DNA of 13,716 nucleotides, taken from assembly GCA_041482015.1 (NCBI GenBank), contig JBGPCZ010000163.1, forward strand, positions 1 to 13,716, given 5' to 3'. Below are positions 1 to 9,265 of this stretch, one piece after another (position 1 is the first letter of the stretch; each line of letters begins with the position of its first letter). Under the pieces are notes generated by a model. It searched no databases, was not told the origin of the DNA, and saw only the letters and a list, made by a program, of their open reading frames with translations. Origin of the DNA: JACQFK01 sp041482015. GTDB taxonomy: Bacteria; Planctomycetota; MHYJ01; JACPRB01. Position numbers and translations under genes: made by a program.

Positions 1-187
1 GCTCGACCAGGATCTGTCCCAGGTTCTGGTGGATGCCGGCGCCGGCCCGCTCGGCCTGGAGGCGCAGGCCGGCCACGACCTGCGGGGGGGTGGCCAAGCC
101 CAGCTCGACGACGCGCTTCCCGAACGGACGGGGCGGCGCGGCGCCCGGCGCCTTCATGTCGGTCGAGGATGACGGTCTCACGACCAT
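1..187 (-). CDS. Partial protein with MshEN/GspE-N-like N-terminal domain (3' part outside window)
   Basis: The 5' end of a minus-strand gene that runs off the left edge. From ATG 187 it reads a short polar leader, then a segment starting FGKRVVELGLATPPQVV and ending LGQILVE. This pattern (one 'LxxLGLxTxxQVxxxLxxQ' helix pair followed by LGxxLVE) is typical of the GspE/PilB N-terminal (MshEN) fold. In planctomycetes that fold also sits in front of Ser/Thr kinases and other signalling proteins, so the full product cannot be named. A second in-frame ATG lies at 157. I chose 187 because a possible promoter places the transcript start next to it, but 157 is closer to the domain. There is no clear Shine-Dalgarno sequence before either start. 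The gene is divergent from the FHA-sigma54 activator and may share regulation with it. Confidence 0.6.
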   Translation of the reverse strand, partial: MVVRPSSSTDMKAPGAAPPRPFGKRVVELGLATPPQVVAGLRLQAERAGAGIHQNLGQILVE

Positions 188-195
188 GAGAGCAT

Positions 196-224
196 AATCT
201 ATGCAATCCGCGGGGGAAAGTCAA
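196..224 (-). promoter_or_regulatory. Candidate sigma70 promoter for the left-edge gene
   Basis: On the minus strand TTGACT (224-219) is followed after 17 nt by TAGATT (201-196). The -35 matches the consensus at five of six bases and the -10 at four of six. Transcription would start near 189-190, two or three bases before ATG 187, so the mRNA would be leaderless or nearly so. An overlapping TATGCT (196-191) is an alternative -10. The -35 overlaps the left arm of the inverted repeat at 223-261. The match is moderate and untested. Confidence 0.4.
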
Positions 225-261
225 CTGTTGAGTGACGACTCCGAGCAGTCACTCAACAGTT
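223..261. repeat. Perfect 14-bp inverted repeat in divergent intergenic region, likely operator
   Basis: AACTGTTGAGTGAC (223-236) is repeated exactly as its reverse complement at 248-261, with an 11-nt spacer. It sits between two divergent genes, overlaps the -35 of the minus-strand promoter, and lies about 25 nt upstream of the plus-strand -35. This position fits binding by a dimeric regulator controlling both genes. It is not followed by a T-run on either strand, so an intrinsic terminator is unlikely. Each arm is much less GC-rich than the surrounding DNA, so chance is an unlikely explanation. Confidence 0.7.
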
Positions 262-285
262 TGGACACGGGGCGCCCCGCCCCTA

Positions 286-315
286 TTGACACCCCGAACG
301 CGCGACGTCTATGTT
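286..315 (+). promoter_or_regulatory. Candidate sigma70 promoter for the FHA-sigma54 activator gene
   Basis: A perfect TTGACA (286-291) is followed after 18 nt by TATGTT (310-315), which keeps four of the six -10 consensus bases. Transcription should start near 321-323. This lies downstream of the earliest in-frame ATG (201), so translation most likely begins at GTG 327, giving a leader of only about five bases. The AT-rich patch is distinct from the GC-rich coding DNA on either side. Confidence 0.6.
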
Positions 316-326
316 ATGTTAGTCCG

Positions 327-2462
<2,136 letters not shown>

Positions 2463-2471
2463 CCCGGCAGG

Positions 2472-4190
2472 TCACATCAGCGGGGCCCGCGGGCGCGGGC
2501 TGAGCGGCAGGAAGATCGTGAAGACGGTCCCCTTTCCCTTCTCGCTCTGGACCGCGATCTCGCCGTCGTGATTCTTCAGGATCTGGCGGCAGATCGAGAG
2601 CCCGAGCCCGAGGCCGATGCTCGCGCGCGCCTCGGCCGCCTCGCCGCCCCGGGTCGTGTAGAAGGGCTCGAAGATCTGGCGCGCCGTCTCCTCGTCCATC
2701 CCGAGGCCCGTGTCCGAGACGTCGATCCGCACGCCCGCGGGAAAGCCCGTCGCCGGGTCCTCGGCGGCCTGTCGCGTGGAGATCGAGAGCACCCCGCCCT
2801 CCTTCATCGCGTCCATCGAGTTCGTGAAGAGGTTCATGAAGACCTGCTGGAGCTGCTCGGGGTCGGCCTGCACGGAGGGGAGGCTCTCCTCCAGCTTCAG
2901 GTGGATCGAGATCGTCCGCTTTTCGGCCACGGGGATGAAAAGGTCGACGACGTCGCCGATCACGCGCTTGAGGTCGATCGGCGACAGGCGCGGCGGCGGC
3001 ACGCGCATCGCCTTCAGCACGCCGCGGACGATGTTCGTCAGCCGGTCGACCTGGCCGTCGATCACCTTCAGGCGCGAGGCGACGGCCGGGTCGGCCACCG
3101 GGTCCTGCAGCAGCAATTGAAGGTGGCCCGAGATCGCGTTCAGCGGCGTCCCCAGCTCGTGCGCGATGATCGCCGCGATCTCGCCCAGCGTGGCCAGCTT
3201 CTCGAGCGTCGTCAGCCGGCGCTGGAGGAGAAAGAGCCGCTCGTTCGCCGCCTCGAGCTGGACGTTTTTCCCCGCGACCTCGCCCGTGGCCGCTTCGACC
3301 TTCCTCCTCAGGTCCTCGTTGAAGCCGCGGATCCGCTCGATCAGGCTCCGGTTCTCGTCCATGCTCTGCTTGAGCCGGCGCATCATCTGGTTGTAGGAGG
3401 AGGAGAGCCAGCCAATCTCGCCCGTCCGCACGTCCACGAGCGCGCTCAGGTTGCCCCCCGCCGCGTGCTCCATCGCCTCGTTGAGCAGGCGGATCGGGCG
3501 CCGGACGTCGTAGTGAAAAAAGAAGGCGATGGCGACGGCCACCGCGAGGAGCAGCCCCGACGCCCCCGAGATGAGAAGGATCTTCAGCGGCCGGACGCGC
3601 GTCCCCAGACCGATCTTCGCCGGGATCACCTCCATGTGGACGACGCCGCGGACTTTCCCGTCCCCCATGAGCGGAAGCGAGACCGCCTTGATCTCGCGTT
3701 CGCCCCGGACGACGGTGATGGTCAGCCGCTCGCCCTGGTTCGCCGCCTGGAGGTCCTCGGCGGTGGGCCGGAGCGCCGCCGGACCTCCGTGGCTCGCGAC
3801 CGGCGAAAGCATCTGGGCCGCGGTGCTGCCGAAGACCGTCACGGTCTCGATCCCGTTGGGCTCCTCCGCGAGGCCCCGGAGCGTGCGGGAGAGGGCGTCG
3901 CGCTCCTCGGGGCGCAGGTCCTCGAGGGAAGAGGTGGCCTCCGCCCAGTCATCGATGCGCGAGGCGGCCATGCGGATGATCGCCCCGACCTCCTCCCCGT
4001 GCAAGGCCTCAACCGCGCGCACGGCGTAGACGTAGGCGACGCCGAAGGCGGGCAGCGAGATCGCCAGCAGGATCAGGTAGAGGCGCAGGCCGAGGTTGAG
4101 GCCGACGGCGCGAACGGGCGAGGGCGGCCGCAATGCGGGCGGCGCCCACGCGGGCGCCACGGCGGGTTCCGGCGGCCGGTCCTTGATCAC
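2472..4190 (-). CDS. Membrane sensor histidine kinase (HAMP-HisKA-HATPase_c)
   Basis: A sensor kinase of 572 aa (numbering from GTG 4190). It has a short proline-rich cytoplasmic tail, TM1 (about 35-58), an extracytoplasmic sensor region of about 145 residues with no domain I recognise, TM2 (about 205-226), HAMP, a coiled coil, then the phosphoacceptor motif AHELGTPLNAIS with His344. The ATPase domain shows the N box (FMNLFTNSMDAM), G1 DTGLGM, the F box IFEPFYTTR and G2 GLGLGL. This is the NtrB/PhoR-like group that phosphorylates a response regulator. It is the last gene of the minus-strand block. The NtrC-type regulator at 9264-10688 in the same block is the likely partner. Start: the frame also opens at TTG 4208, but the six codons before 4190 are unlike the high-GC3 gene body and fall in an AT-rich stretch (4199-4222). 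A weak -10 (TACAGT, 4204-4199) would place the transcript start next to GTG 4190. Confidence 0.92.
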   Translation of the reverse strand: MIKDRPPEPAVAPAWAPPALRPPSPVRAVGLNLGLRLYLILLAISLPAFGVAYVYAVRAVEALHGEEVGAIIRMAASRIDDWAEATSSLEDLRPEERDALSRTLRGLAEEPNGIETVTVFGSTAAQMLSPVASHGGPAALRPTAEDLQAANQGERLTITVVRGEREIKAVSLPLMGDGKVRGVVHMEVIPAKIGLGTRVRPLKILLISGASGLLLAVAVAIAFFFHYDVRRPIRLLNEAMEHAAGGNLSALVDVRTGEIGWLSSSYNQMMRRLKQSMDENRSLIERIRGFNEDLRRKVEAATGEVAGKNVQLEAANERLFLLQRRLTTLEKLATLGEIAAIIAHELGTPLNAISGHLQLLLQDPVADPAVASRLKVIDGQVDRLTNIVRGVLKAMRVPPPRLSPIDLKRVIGDVVDLFIPVAEKRTISIHLKLEESLPSVQADPEQLQQVFMNLFTNSMDAMKEGGVLSISTRQAAEDPATGFPAGVRIDVSDTGLGMDEETARQIFEPFYTTRGGEAAEARASIGLGLGLSICRQILKNHDGEIAVQSEKGKGTVFTIFLPLSPRPRAPLM

Positions 4191-4249
4191 CGACGACCAC
4201 TGTAACAAAAAACAAACAGGTTGCGGGTTGCTCCGTTACCGCCGCGCGA

Positions 4250-4672
4250 TCACTTGAGGCTGACGCCCGTGCCGTCGCACGAGGGACACATCTTGCGCGG
4301 GTTTCCGTGGCACTTGTCGCAGACCGCCGCCGTGCCGGTGCCGTTGCATTTCAGGCAGGTGGACTGCGTCTGCTGGTCCGTCCCCGCGCCCTTGCAGTAG
4401 ATGCACTTGGCCGCCCCGCCCTTGCAGTTCAGGCAGGTCACGTACTTCCGGCCCTTGCACTCGCCGCAGGTCGAGCCGCCCATGCCGCTCGCCATGACGA
4501 CGAGGATGATGACGGCGACGAGCAAGCCGCCCACGATCATCATGTACTTGCTCGAATCGCTGACGGGCGCCTTGGGCGGCAGGGCGACCGGGTTGAGCTC
4601 GGTCCCGCAGCCGGGGCATTCGACGTCGGTGCGCTTGACCGCTTCGTCACAGGCCGGACACGTGAGAGGCAT
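4250..4672 (-). CDS. Zinc-ribbon, single-TM, DnaJ-like CxxCxG-repeat protein
   Basis: A 140-aa protein of unknown role. The N-terminus is a zinc ribbon (C5/C8 and C19/C22). After a short linker comes one TM helix (about 44-65). The C-terminal half has six CxxCxG-type motifs, with cysteine pairs at 69/72, 80/83, 90/93, 106/109, 118/121 and 129/132. DnaJ (Hsp40) has four such motifs, which bind two zinc ions and help hold unfolded client proteins. There is no J domain, so this is not a DnaJ. The start is ATG 4672 because GGAG (4684-4681) precedes it by 8 nt; the frame extends to a TTG at 4693 without support. It lies 30 nt after the proline-rich TM gene and 59 nt before the kinase gene. Topology cannot be set with confidence. 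Zinc binding is inferred from the cysteine spacing; a chaperone or redox function is only a guess. Confidence 0.82.
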   Translation of the reverse strand: MPLTCPACDEAVKRTDVECPGCGTELNPVALPPKAPVSDSSKYMMIVGGLLVAVIILVVMASGMGGSTCGECKGRKYVTCLNCKGGAAKCIYCKGAGTDQQTQSTCLKCNGTGTAAVCDKCHGNPRKMCPSCDGTGVSLK

Positions 4673-4702
4673 GGCTGTATCTCCTACCGTCAAAAACCCC
4701 AG

Positions 4703-5605
4703 CTATTCGCGGAATTCCTGCTTGAGTCTCCCCGCTTCCGTGAACCCCATCTGCGCCTTCGAGGCCTCTTCCCGCAACTCGTCGAGCTCCTTGATGATCT
4801 TCGGCGACAGGTCTTCGCGCGCCAGCCCCTTCTTGATGTAGTCGTTCAGCTCGTTGAGCTTGTCGCGCAGGGCGGTGAACTTCTCGGCCAGCACCTGGAT
4901 CCTGGCGCGGGTCTTCGCCCGGACCGCGGGATCGGCCTGGGCCTCGGCCAGGAGTTCATCCCGCCGGATCTTGATTTCCTTCAATTCCTTCTGGGCCTTG
5001 CTGAGCGAATCCATCGTCCGGTACATCGGGATGTACAGCCCGCCGTATTCGGGCTTCTGGATCGCGTCAAGGAGGTCACTCGCGTCCAGGATCCAGAGCT
5101 TCACCTGGAGCGAATAAACGACCAGCGTGTCCCAGTCGCTCGACGCCTCCGCCTTCTTGAGATGCATGAGGTCGAAAAGATCCTTCATGCGCTCGTCCGA
5201 CTTCCGGAGCGCCTCCAGGTGGTCGCCGATCGCCACCGCCGTGGCGGCGGTGAGGGTGTCGCCCATGATCCAGACCTTGCTCTCGCTCCGGAAGATCTCC
5301 TTCTGTGCGTCCTCCGCGCTCTTGAACGCGTCCTTGCTCTCCACCTCGATGTTGACCGCCGCCTTGTGCGGCTGGAAGTACTTCCAGATCTTGTAGGCCA
5401 CCATCCCCGACAGCACGACGCACGAGAGGATGATCCCCAGCATCAGGTACCCTTTGAGCTTGCTGGGCTTGGACGGCGGCGGAGGCGGGGGCGGCCGGTT
5501 GGGCCTCGGCTTCATCCCGCCGGGCTTGGGCGGAGCGGGAGGAGCGGCGGGCGGAGCCTCGGCGCCTTCCGCACCCGCGTCGATCGGAACCTTCTCTTCG
5601 GTCAT
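4703..5605 (-). CDS. Proline-rich single-pass membrane protein with long helical C-terminal domain
   Basis: A 300-aa protein that I do not recognise as a named family. Residues 1-50 are acidic, then Ala/Pro-rich with a run of eight prolines, ending in a basic patch (SKPSKLKG). One TM helix follows at about 52-72. Residues 85-300 are charged and mostly helical, with a probable coiled coil at about 200-285. The basic residues before the TM suggest that the N-terminus is cytoplasmic and the large domain extracytoplasmic. The start ATG 5605 is preceded by GGAAGG (5620-5615). It has the same layout (disordered tail, TM, helical domain) as the products of 6769-7791 and 7800-9230, but I see no clear sequence similarity in the outer domain. 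The Pro-rich segment precedes the TM, so it is not TonB-like. Confidence 0.8.
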   Translation of the reverse strand: MTEEKVPIDAGAEGAEAPPAAPPAPPKPGGMKPRPNRPPPPPPPSKPSKLKGYLMLGIILSCVVLSGMVAYKIWKYFQPHKAAVNIEVESKDAFKSAEDAQKEIFRSESKVWIMGDTLTAATAVAIGDHLEALRKSDERMKDLFDLMHLKKAEASSDWDTLVVYSLQVKLWILDASDLLDAIQKPEYGGLYIPMYRTMDSLSKAQKELKEIKIRRDELLAEAQADPAVRAKTRARIQVLAEKFTALRDKLNELNDYIKKGLAREDLSPKIIKELDELREEASKAQMGFTEAGRLKQEFRE

Positions 5606-5626
5606 GGGATCCCGCCTTCCTTCGGC

Positions 5627-6757
5627 TTACTTGTTGGGCGCGTCCTTGGAGTCCTTGGGCTTCTCCTCGCCGATGGCGATCAGGTCCTTCTGCGCCTGCT
5701 CCCCCATGGCGGTCTTGGGATAGGCACCCTTGACCTCCTTCAGGTAGCCGATGGCGCGGTTGCGGTACTCGTCCTTCGCCTCCTGCTTCGTCATCGTCTT
5801 GGAGAGGATGTTGTAGCACTTTGCGGCCGTGAGCAGCGCCAGCGCGTAATCCTCGCCCTCCTCCTTCCCCGAGGGGGGCCCGAGCGCGATCGACTGGATG
5901 CAGGACATCAGGAGCTCGCGGGTCTTCGCCATGTCCTTCTCGACCTTGGGAAGCTGGATCGCCGCGAGCGCCGCGCCGGCCGCCTGCAGGAGCGACGGCC
6001 CGTTCGACGTCCGGTCCGCGAGGATCTGCTTGCACTGGCCCTCGAGTTCGTCCTGCTTCTTCAGAAGGCGGAGACACCGCAGGTAGCCGAGCCGGGCGTC
6101 GTTCGCATACGTCGTCCCCGCCACGGCCGAAAGCTTCGAGTAGATCGCCGAGGCGGCCTCGTAGTCGCCCTTCGAGAACTTCATCCGGGCGATCTCCATC
6201 TGGGCCTTGCTCCCCACCGGGTCGGGCTCGCCCTTCATCTCGGTGAGGACGCTCTCCACCATCTCGTCCCCCTTCGGGCGCGCGATCTCGAGCGACCGGT
6301 CGAACGAGAGCGGGCGGAGGAAGCAGTCGGCCCCGCATTCCGCGCGAAGCTTGCGGAGCATCTCGAGCGCCTCGGCAGGCGACCCTTTCTGCTGGAGCGC
6401 CGCCGCCCAGTTCCAGTAGACGAACTGCTTGTGCAGCTCCCGCTTCTTCTCCTTGGCGATCTCCTCGATCGCGGCGGGATAGAGGTTGAGGGCGCGCTCG
6501 ACGCGACCCTCGGCCATCGCGGCGTCGGCCTTCTGGAGGCTGGGCGGCGTGTCCCCGCCGAGCGTCACCGACGCCACCTCCTCGGCCTTGAGCGCCGTGG
6601 CCTTGCCCCCCGCCTCGGCGACGTTCACGTTCTTGTTGTTGAGCACCGTGATCTTGCCCTTCACCTCGCCGCCCGCGCGCAATTTGATCACGTCCTGCGC
6701 GAGCGCCGCGCCGGCGGCCAGGAGCGCCGCGGCCGCGGTCATTACGATCGTTTTCAT
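5627..6757 (-). CDS. Sec-exported TPR-like repeat protein
   Basis: A 376-aa protein with a type I signal peptide (MKTIVMTAAAALLAAGAALA, probable cleavage after Ala20 before Gln). Residues 22-67 form a small beta-rich region (VIKLRAGGEVKGKIT and later VASVTL). This resembles the short domain seen at the N-terminus of many planctomycete exported proteins, where a 'xxGxxxxGKI' turn repeats. The rest is helical with TPR-like pairs such as MKFSKGDYEAASAIYSKLS (192-210). The end is Lys/Asp-rich. The frame opens far upstream, but ATG 6757 is the start: AAGGGG lies five bases before it, directly after the upstream stop, and the signal peptide begins there. It probably acts as a periplasmic or extracellular scaffold. 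Several cysteines (for example C141 and C145) might form disulfides. Confidence 0.83.
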   Translation of the reverse strand: MKTIVMTAAAALLAAGAALAQDVIKLRAGGEVKGKITVLNNKNVNVAEAGGKATALKAEEVASVTLGGDTPPSLQKADAAMAEGRVERALNLYPAAIEEIAKEKKRELHKQFVYWNWAAALQQKGSPAEALEMLRKLRAECGADCFLRPLSFDRSLEIARPKGDEMVESVLTEMKGEPDPVGSKAQMEIARMKFSKGDYEAASAIYSKLSAVAGTTYANDARLGYLRCLRLLKKQDELEGQCKQILADRTSNGPSLLQAAGAALAAIQLPKVEKDMAKTRELLMSCIQSIALGPPSGKEEGEDYALALLTAAKCYNILSKTMTKQEAKDEYRNRAIGYLKEVKGAYPKTAMGEQAQKDLIAIGEEKPKDSKDAPNK

Positions 6758-6768
6758 GGAATCCCCTT

Positions 6769-7791
6769 TCACTTGAGCGAACCGAGCGCCTTCTTGAGGA
6801 TGCCCTGTCCCCCGGTGCCCAGGAAGCGCGGCTGCGCCTCCTCGATCTTCGCGCGCGCGTCCGCCCCCGTCCCCGCCTCCTCCACCACCTTCTGGGCGGC
6901 CGTCGAGGAGATGATGTCGATGCCGACGATCTCGCTGTCGATCCGGGACTTCAGGTCCGACGCGGTCGACACTTCGCGGAACTGGTTCCATTGCTTGACG
7001 GCCCCGGCAAAGTTGCCCGTCGAGATATAGTCCTTGTCGATGCGGGCCTTGTTCGGGTTGTAGTCCTTGAGCCAGTCGCTCGAGGCCTCGGTGTTCGCCC
7101 AGCGCTGGATGCCGTCGCGCAGGCCGACGAACGCGTCCCCCGAGCGGGTCATCCGGTACTGCGCGGCGAGGCTCTTGGCCTCGGCCAGGAGCTCGTTCGC
7201 GCGCTTCATCGCCGTGCCATCCGCCTTGGCCTTCTCGAGCTTCGCATTGAACTCGGCCAGCCGCGTGGCCGCGATCGGCTCGGCGTTCACGATGTCGCGG
7301 AGCGAGGCGGCGAGGTTCTCGACTTCGCGGTACCGGCTGCTCTTCCGGGAACCCGGGTCGCTCATGATCTGCTCGCAGAACTGCAGGGCCTTCGAATACT
7401 GGCCGGCGTCCCTCGCCTCCACGGCCTTGCCGAGCGTGCGGGTGACCCAGCCGGTGCCACCCGGGCTGTTCGTCCCCCCGTCGCCGCCCGAGGCCATGAC
7501 GGCGATGATGATGACGAGCACGAGCGCGCCGACGCCGATCCCGATGTAAAGGTTGGTCTTCGACGGCTCCGGCGGGGGCTGGGCGTAACGCTCGCGCCCA
7601 TCTTCCTCCCGGTCCCGCGAACGCGAGCCTGCTGCGCCCAGGCCCCTCCGCGTCGAAGGGGGGGCCGCGGCCGTCGAGAGCTTGCGGACGGAGGTGCTCT
7701 TCTTGGAAGGGCCCCCGCCGCTGCCGCTGCCACCGCCGCCCCCGCTGGGCGGAGGAGGCACGCTGCCGGGAAATCGCGTGGTGTTCGCCAT
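6769..7791 (-). CDS. Single-pass membrane protein, paralogue of the FHA-TM protein but without FHA
   Basis: A 340-aa protein with a disordered N-terminus (Gly/Ser/Pro-rich to about 30, then Ser/Thr/Arg-rich to about 75), one TM helix (about 81-100), a glycine-rich linker, and a helical domain (about 114-340) that is probably extracytoplasmic. That domain aligns by eye with the outer domain of the FHA-TM protein encoded just upstream. The shared pattern is KAKAD, then EAKS, a Tyr-x-x-[TS]-[RS]-S block and LRD/IRD, in the same order and spacing. The match suggests duplication with gain or loss of FHA. The start ATG 7791 is 8 nt after the upstream stop; AGGT overlapping that stop is the likely ribosome site. 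The function is not known; a structural or sensor role in the envelope is inferred from the layout. Confidence 0.82.
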   Translation of the reverse strand: MANTTRFPGSVPPPPSGGGGGSGSGGGPSKKSTSVRKLSTAAAPPSTRRGLGAAGSRSRDREEDGRERYAQPPPEPSKTNLYIGIGVGALVLVIIIAVMASGGDGGTNSPGGTGWVTRTLGKAVEARDAGQYSKALQFCEQIMSDPGSRKSSRYREVENLAASLRDIVNAEPIAATRLAEFNAKLEKAKADGTAMKRANELLAEAKSLAAQYRMTRSGDAFVGLRDGIQRWANTEASSDWLKDYNPNKARIDKDYISTGNFAGAVKQWNQFREVSTASDLKSRIDSEIVGIDIISSTAAQKVVEEAGTGADARAKIEEAQPRFLGTGGQGILKKALGSLK

Positions 7792-7799
7792 AGGCTGAC

Positions 7800-9230
7800 C
7801 TATTTAAGGGCCTTTATATGGGCTTCCAGCTTTTCCAGCGCCGCGGGATACCCCTCGAGGCCGGCCCGGCACCCTTCCAGCAAGGCCACCGCCTCTTTCT
7901 TCTTTCCGTCCTTCACCAGGCCCTGGGCCTCCGTGTTCTTTTTCTTCACGTAGTCGTCGGCCTTGCGCTTGATCTGTTCGCGCAGCTCTCCAAGGGTCTT
8001 GAAGAGAGTGGCGTCTTCCTTCTCGTTGTACTTGGTACCGAACGTGTCGACCAGGACGAGCGCCCCCTTGCAGTCCCCCTCCTTGGTCTTGGTCATCACG
8101 TCGGCGCTGAGCTGGATGGCGAGCACCGGGATGTTGGCCTTGCCGCTATTCATCTTCTCCAGCCGGTCCTTCATCTCGTCCCGGATCGCCGTCAATTCGG
8201 GACCGTAGCTGCTGGTCTGGTACCGGGTCAGCCAGGACTTGGCCTCTTCATACAGGCTGTCGGCCGCCGCATCGAGCGTCTTCGGGTCCGCTTTCGCGGT
8301 CTTTACCTTCTGGAGGAACGGCCCGACATCCTTGTCCGCGGCCAGCTGGTTCACCGCATCCGCGTGGATCGCGTCCTTGGACTTCCGGACGGCCGTGAAG
8401 ATATCGCCCCCGTACTTCCGGTACTTGTCGTTGGTCAGGATCTCGATGACCTCCTGGTCCACCTTGATGGGGTTGCTGTCCCGGATCTTCAGGGCTTCCT
8501 TCCACCGAAGATCCAGTTCCGCCTTGATCTCCTTGGGATTGTCCTGGCCCATGAGGACGATGGTCATCACGCTCCCGAGCCCCACGATCCCGAGCGCGAC
8601 GCAGGCGGCGATGACCCTCCCCTTCCGGGTCTTGGGCATGCTGAACGTCGAGGTCGACTTGGTGATCCGCCCCGTCCGGCCGGTGGGCATGCGGCGGGTG
8701 GTCGCGGCCCCGAGCCGCTGCGTGCCCGCCTTGGGGATCCGCGAGGTCGTCTTGCTCCCGGCCGGCGGCGCGGGAGGGGCCACGGCCGCGGGCATCGCAC
8801 GGGTCGTCGTCTTGCGGTTGGGATCGACCGCGACGCGGGCCGTCGCGGCCGGCACCTTCGCGGTCGCGGGGGCCGGCTGGGCGGCGGTCATCCGGGACGT
8901 CGCGGGCGCCGCGGCGGAGACGGCCACGCGGGCGGTGTTCTCGCCCTCGTTCTCCGCATACGTGAACCGCTCGGTGCCCATCTGGATCACGTCGCGGTCG
9001 CTCAGGAGGTGCTCCTTGACCTTCTTTCCGTTGACGAACGTGCCCGTTTCCCCCGACAGGTCCCGCAGCACGAACCCGTTGTTCATGCGGAGGATCTGGC
9101 AGTGCCGCTGGGCCAGCCCGCCCTCGGGGACCTTGATGTTGCACGCGGGCCCGCTGCCCACGACCACGGCCTCGCGGTCCAGGCGGACCGCGACCATCTT
9201 GCCGTCCCGCTTCATCTTGAGGAGAGCCAT
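7800..9230 (-). CDS. FHA domain membrane protein with Thr/Arg-rich linker and helical outer domain
   Basis: A 476-aa protein. An FHA domain occupies about 1-93. Canonical features are partly kept (GTFVNG at 63-68, the His of SxxH at 43), but the Arg of 'GR' is Ser26 (VVVGSGP) and the Ser of SxxH is Ala40, so phosphothreonine binding may be weak or lost. Residues 95-205 are a disordered linker rich in Thr, Arg, Ala and Pro with repeated short units (TARVAV twice; TTTRAMP, TTSRIP, TTRRMP). One TM helix follows at about 206-228. Residues 229-476 are charged helices, related to the outer domain of the next gene product. The start ATG 9230 has AGGAG eight bases upstream. FHA domains usually read phosphothreonine made by Ser/Thr kinases; no complete kinase of that type is in this window. 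It is the third gene of the block. Confidence 0.9.
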   Translation of the reverse strand: MALLKMKRDGKMVAVRLDREAVVVGSGPACNIKVPEGGLAQRHCQILRMNNGFVLRDLSGETGTFVNGKKVKEHLLSDRDVIQMGTERFTYAENEGENTARVAVSAAAPATSRMTAAQPAPATAKVPAATARVAVDPNRKTTTRAMPAAVAPPAPPAGSKTTSRIPKAGTQRLGAATTRRMPTGRTGRITKSTSTFSMPKTRKGRVIAACVALGIVGLGSVMTIVLMGQDNPKEIKAELDLRWKEALKIRDSNPIKVDQEVIEILTNDKYRKYGGDIFTAVRKSKDAIHADAVNQLAADKDVGPFLQKVKTAKADPKTLDAAADSLYEEAKSWLTRYQTSSYGPELTAIRDEMKDRLEKMNSGKANIPVLAIQLSADVMTKTKEGDCKGALVLVDTFGTKYNEKEDATLFKTLGELREQIKRKADDYVKKKNTEAQGLVKDGKKKEAVALLEGCRAGLEGYPAALEKLEAHIKALK

Positions 9231-9249
9231 CGCTGCCGCTCCTGGTTGC

Positions 9250-9265
9250 GACCCCTCAAGGGGTC
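9250..9265. repeat. Short intercistronic palindrome over the stop of the NtrC-type gene
   Basis: GACCCCTCAAGGGGTC is a near-perfect palindrome with six-bp GC arms and a four-base loop. On the minus strand it lies at the end of the response regulator gene, covering part of its stop codon, 19 nt before the FHA-TM start. There is no T-run, so it is not a standard terminator. It may be an mRNA hairpin that affects stability or coupling between the two cistrons. Confidence 0.4.

Noticed and set aside
201..326. N-terminal extension of the FHA-GAF activator from ATG 201
   Set aside because: It spans the inverted repeat and the TTGACA/TATGTT promoter, has low-GC codons unlike the gene body, and adds no domain. 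GTG 327 fits better.
4307..4321. CxxCH heme-binding motif in the zinc-ribbon protein
   Set aside because: CDKCH is one of six CxxCxG-type repeats; there is no Sec signal for cytochrome maturation, and zinc binding explains the pattern better.
4300..4340. Sigma54 -24 element TGGCAC inside the zinc-ribbon gene
   Set aside because: TGGCAC occurs on the plus strand, but the GC of the -12 element is two bases too close and no plus-strand gene follows.
4703..5605. TonB-like protein
   Set aside because: TonB has its TM first and a Pro-rich region after it, then a C-terminal beta domain. Here the Pro-rich part precedes the TM and the rest is helical.
6758..6991. Upstream extension of the exported TPR-like protein
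   Set aside because: It overlaps the neighbouring gene in another frame. The signal peptide and Shine-Dalgarno place the start at 6757.
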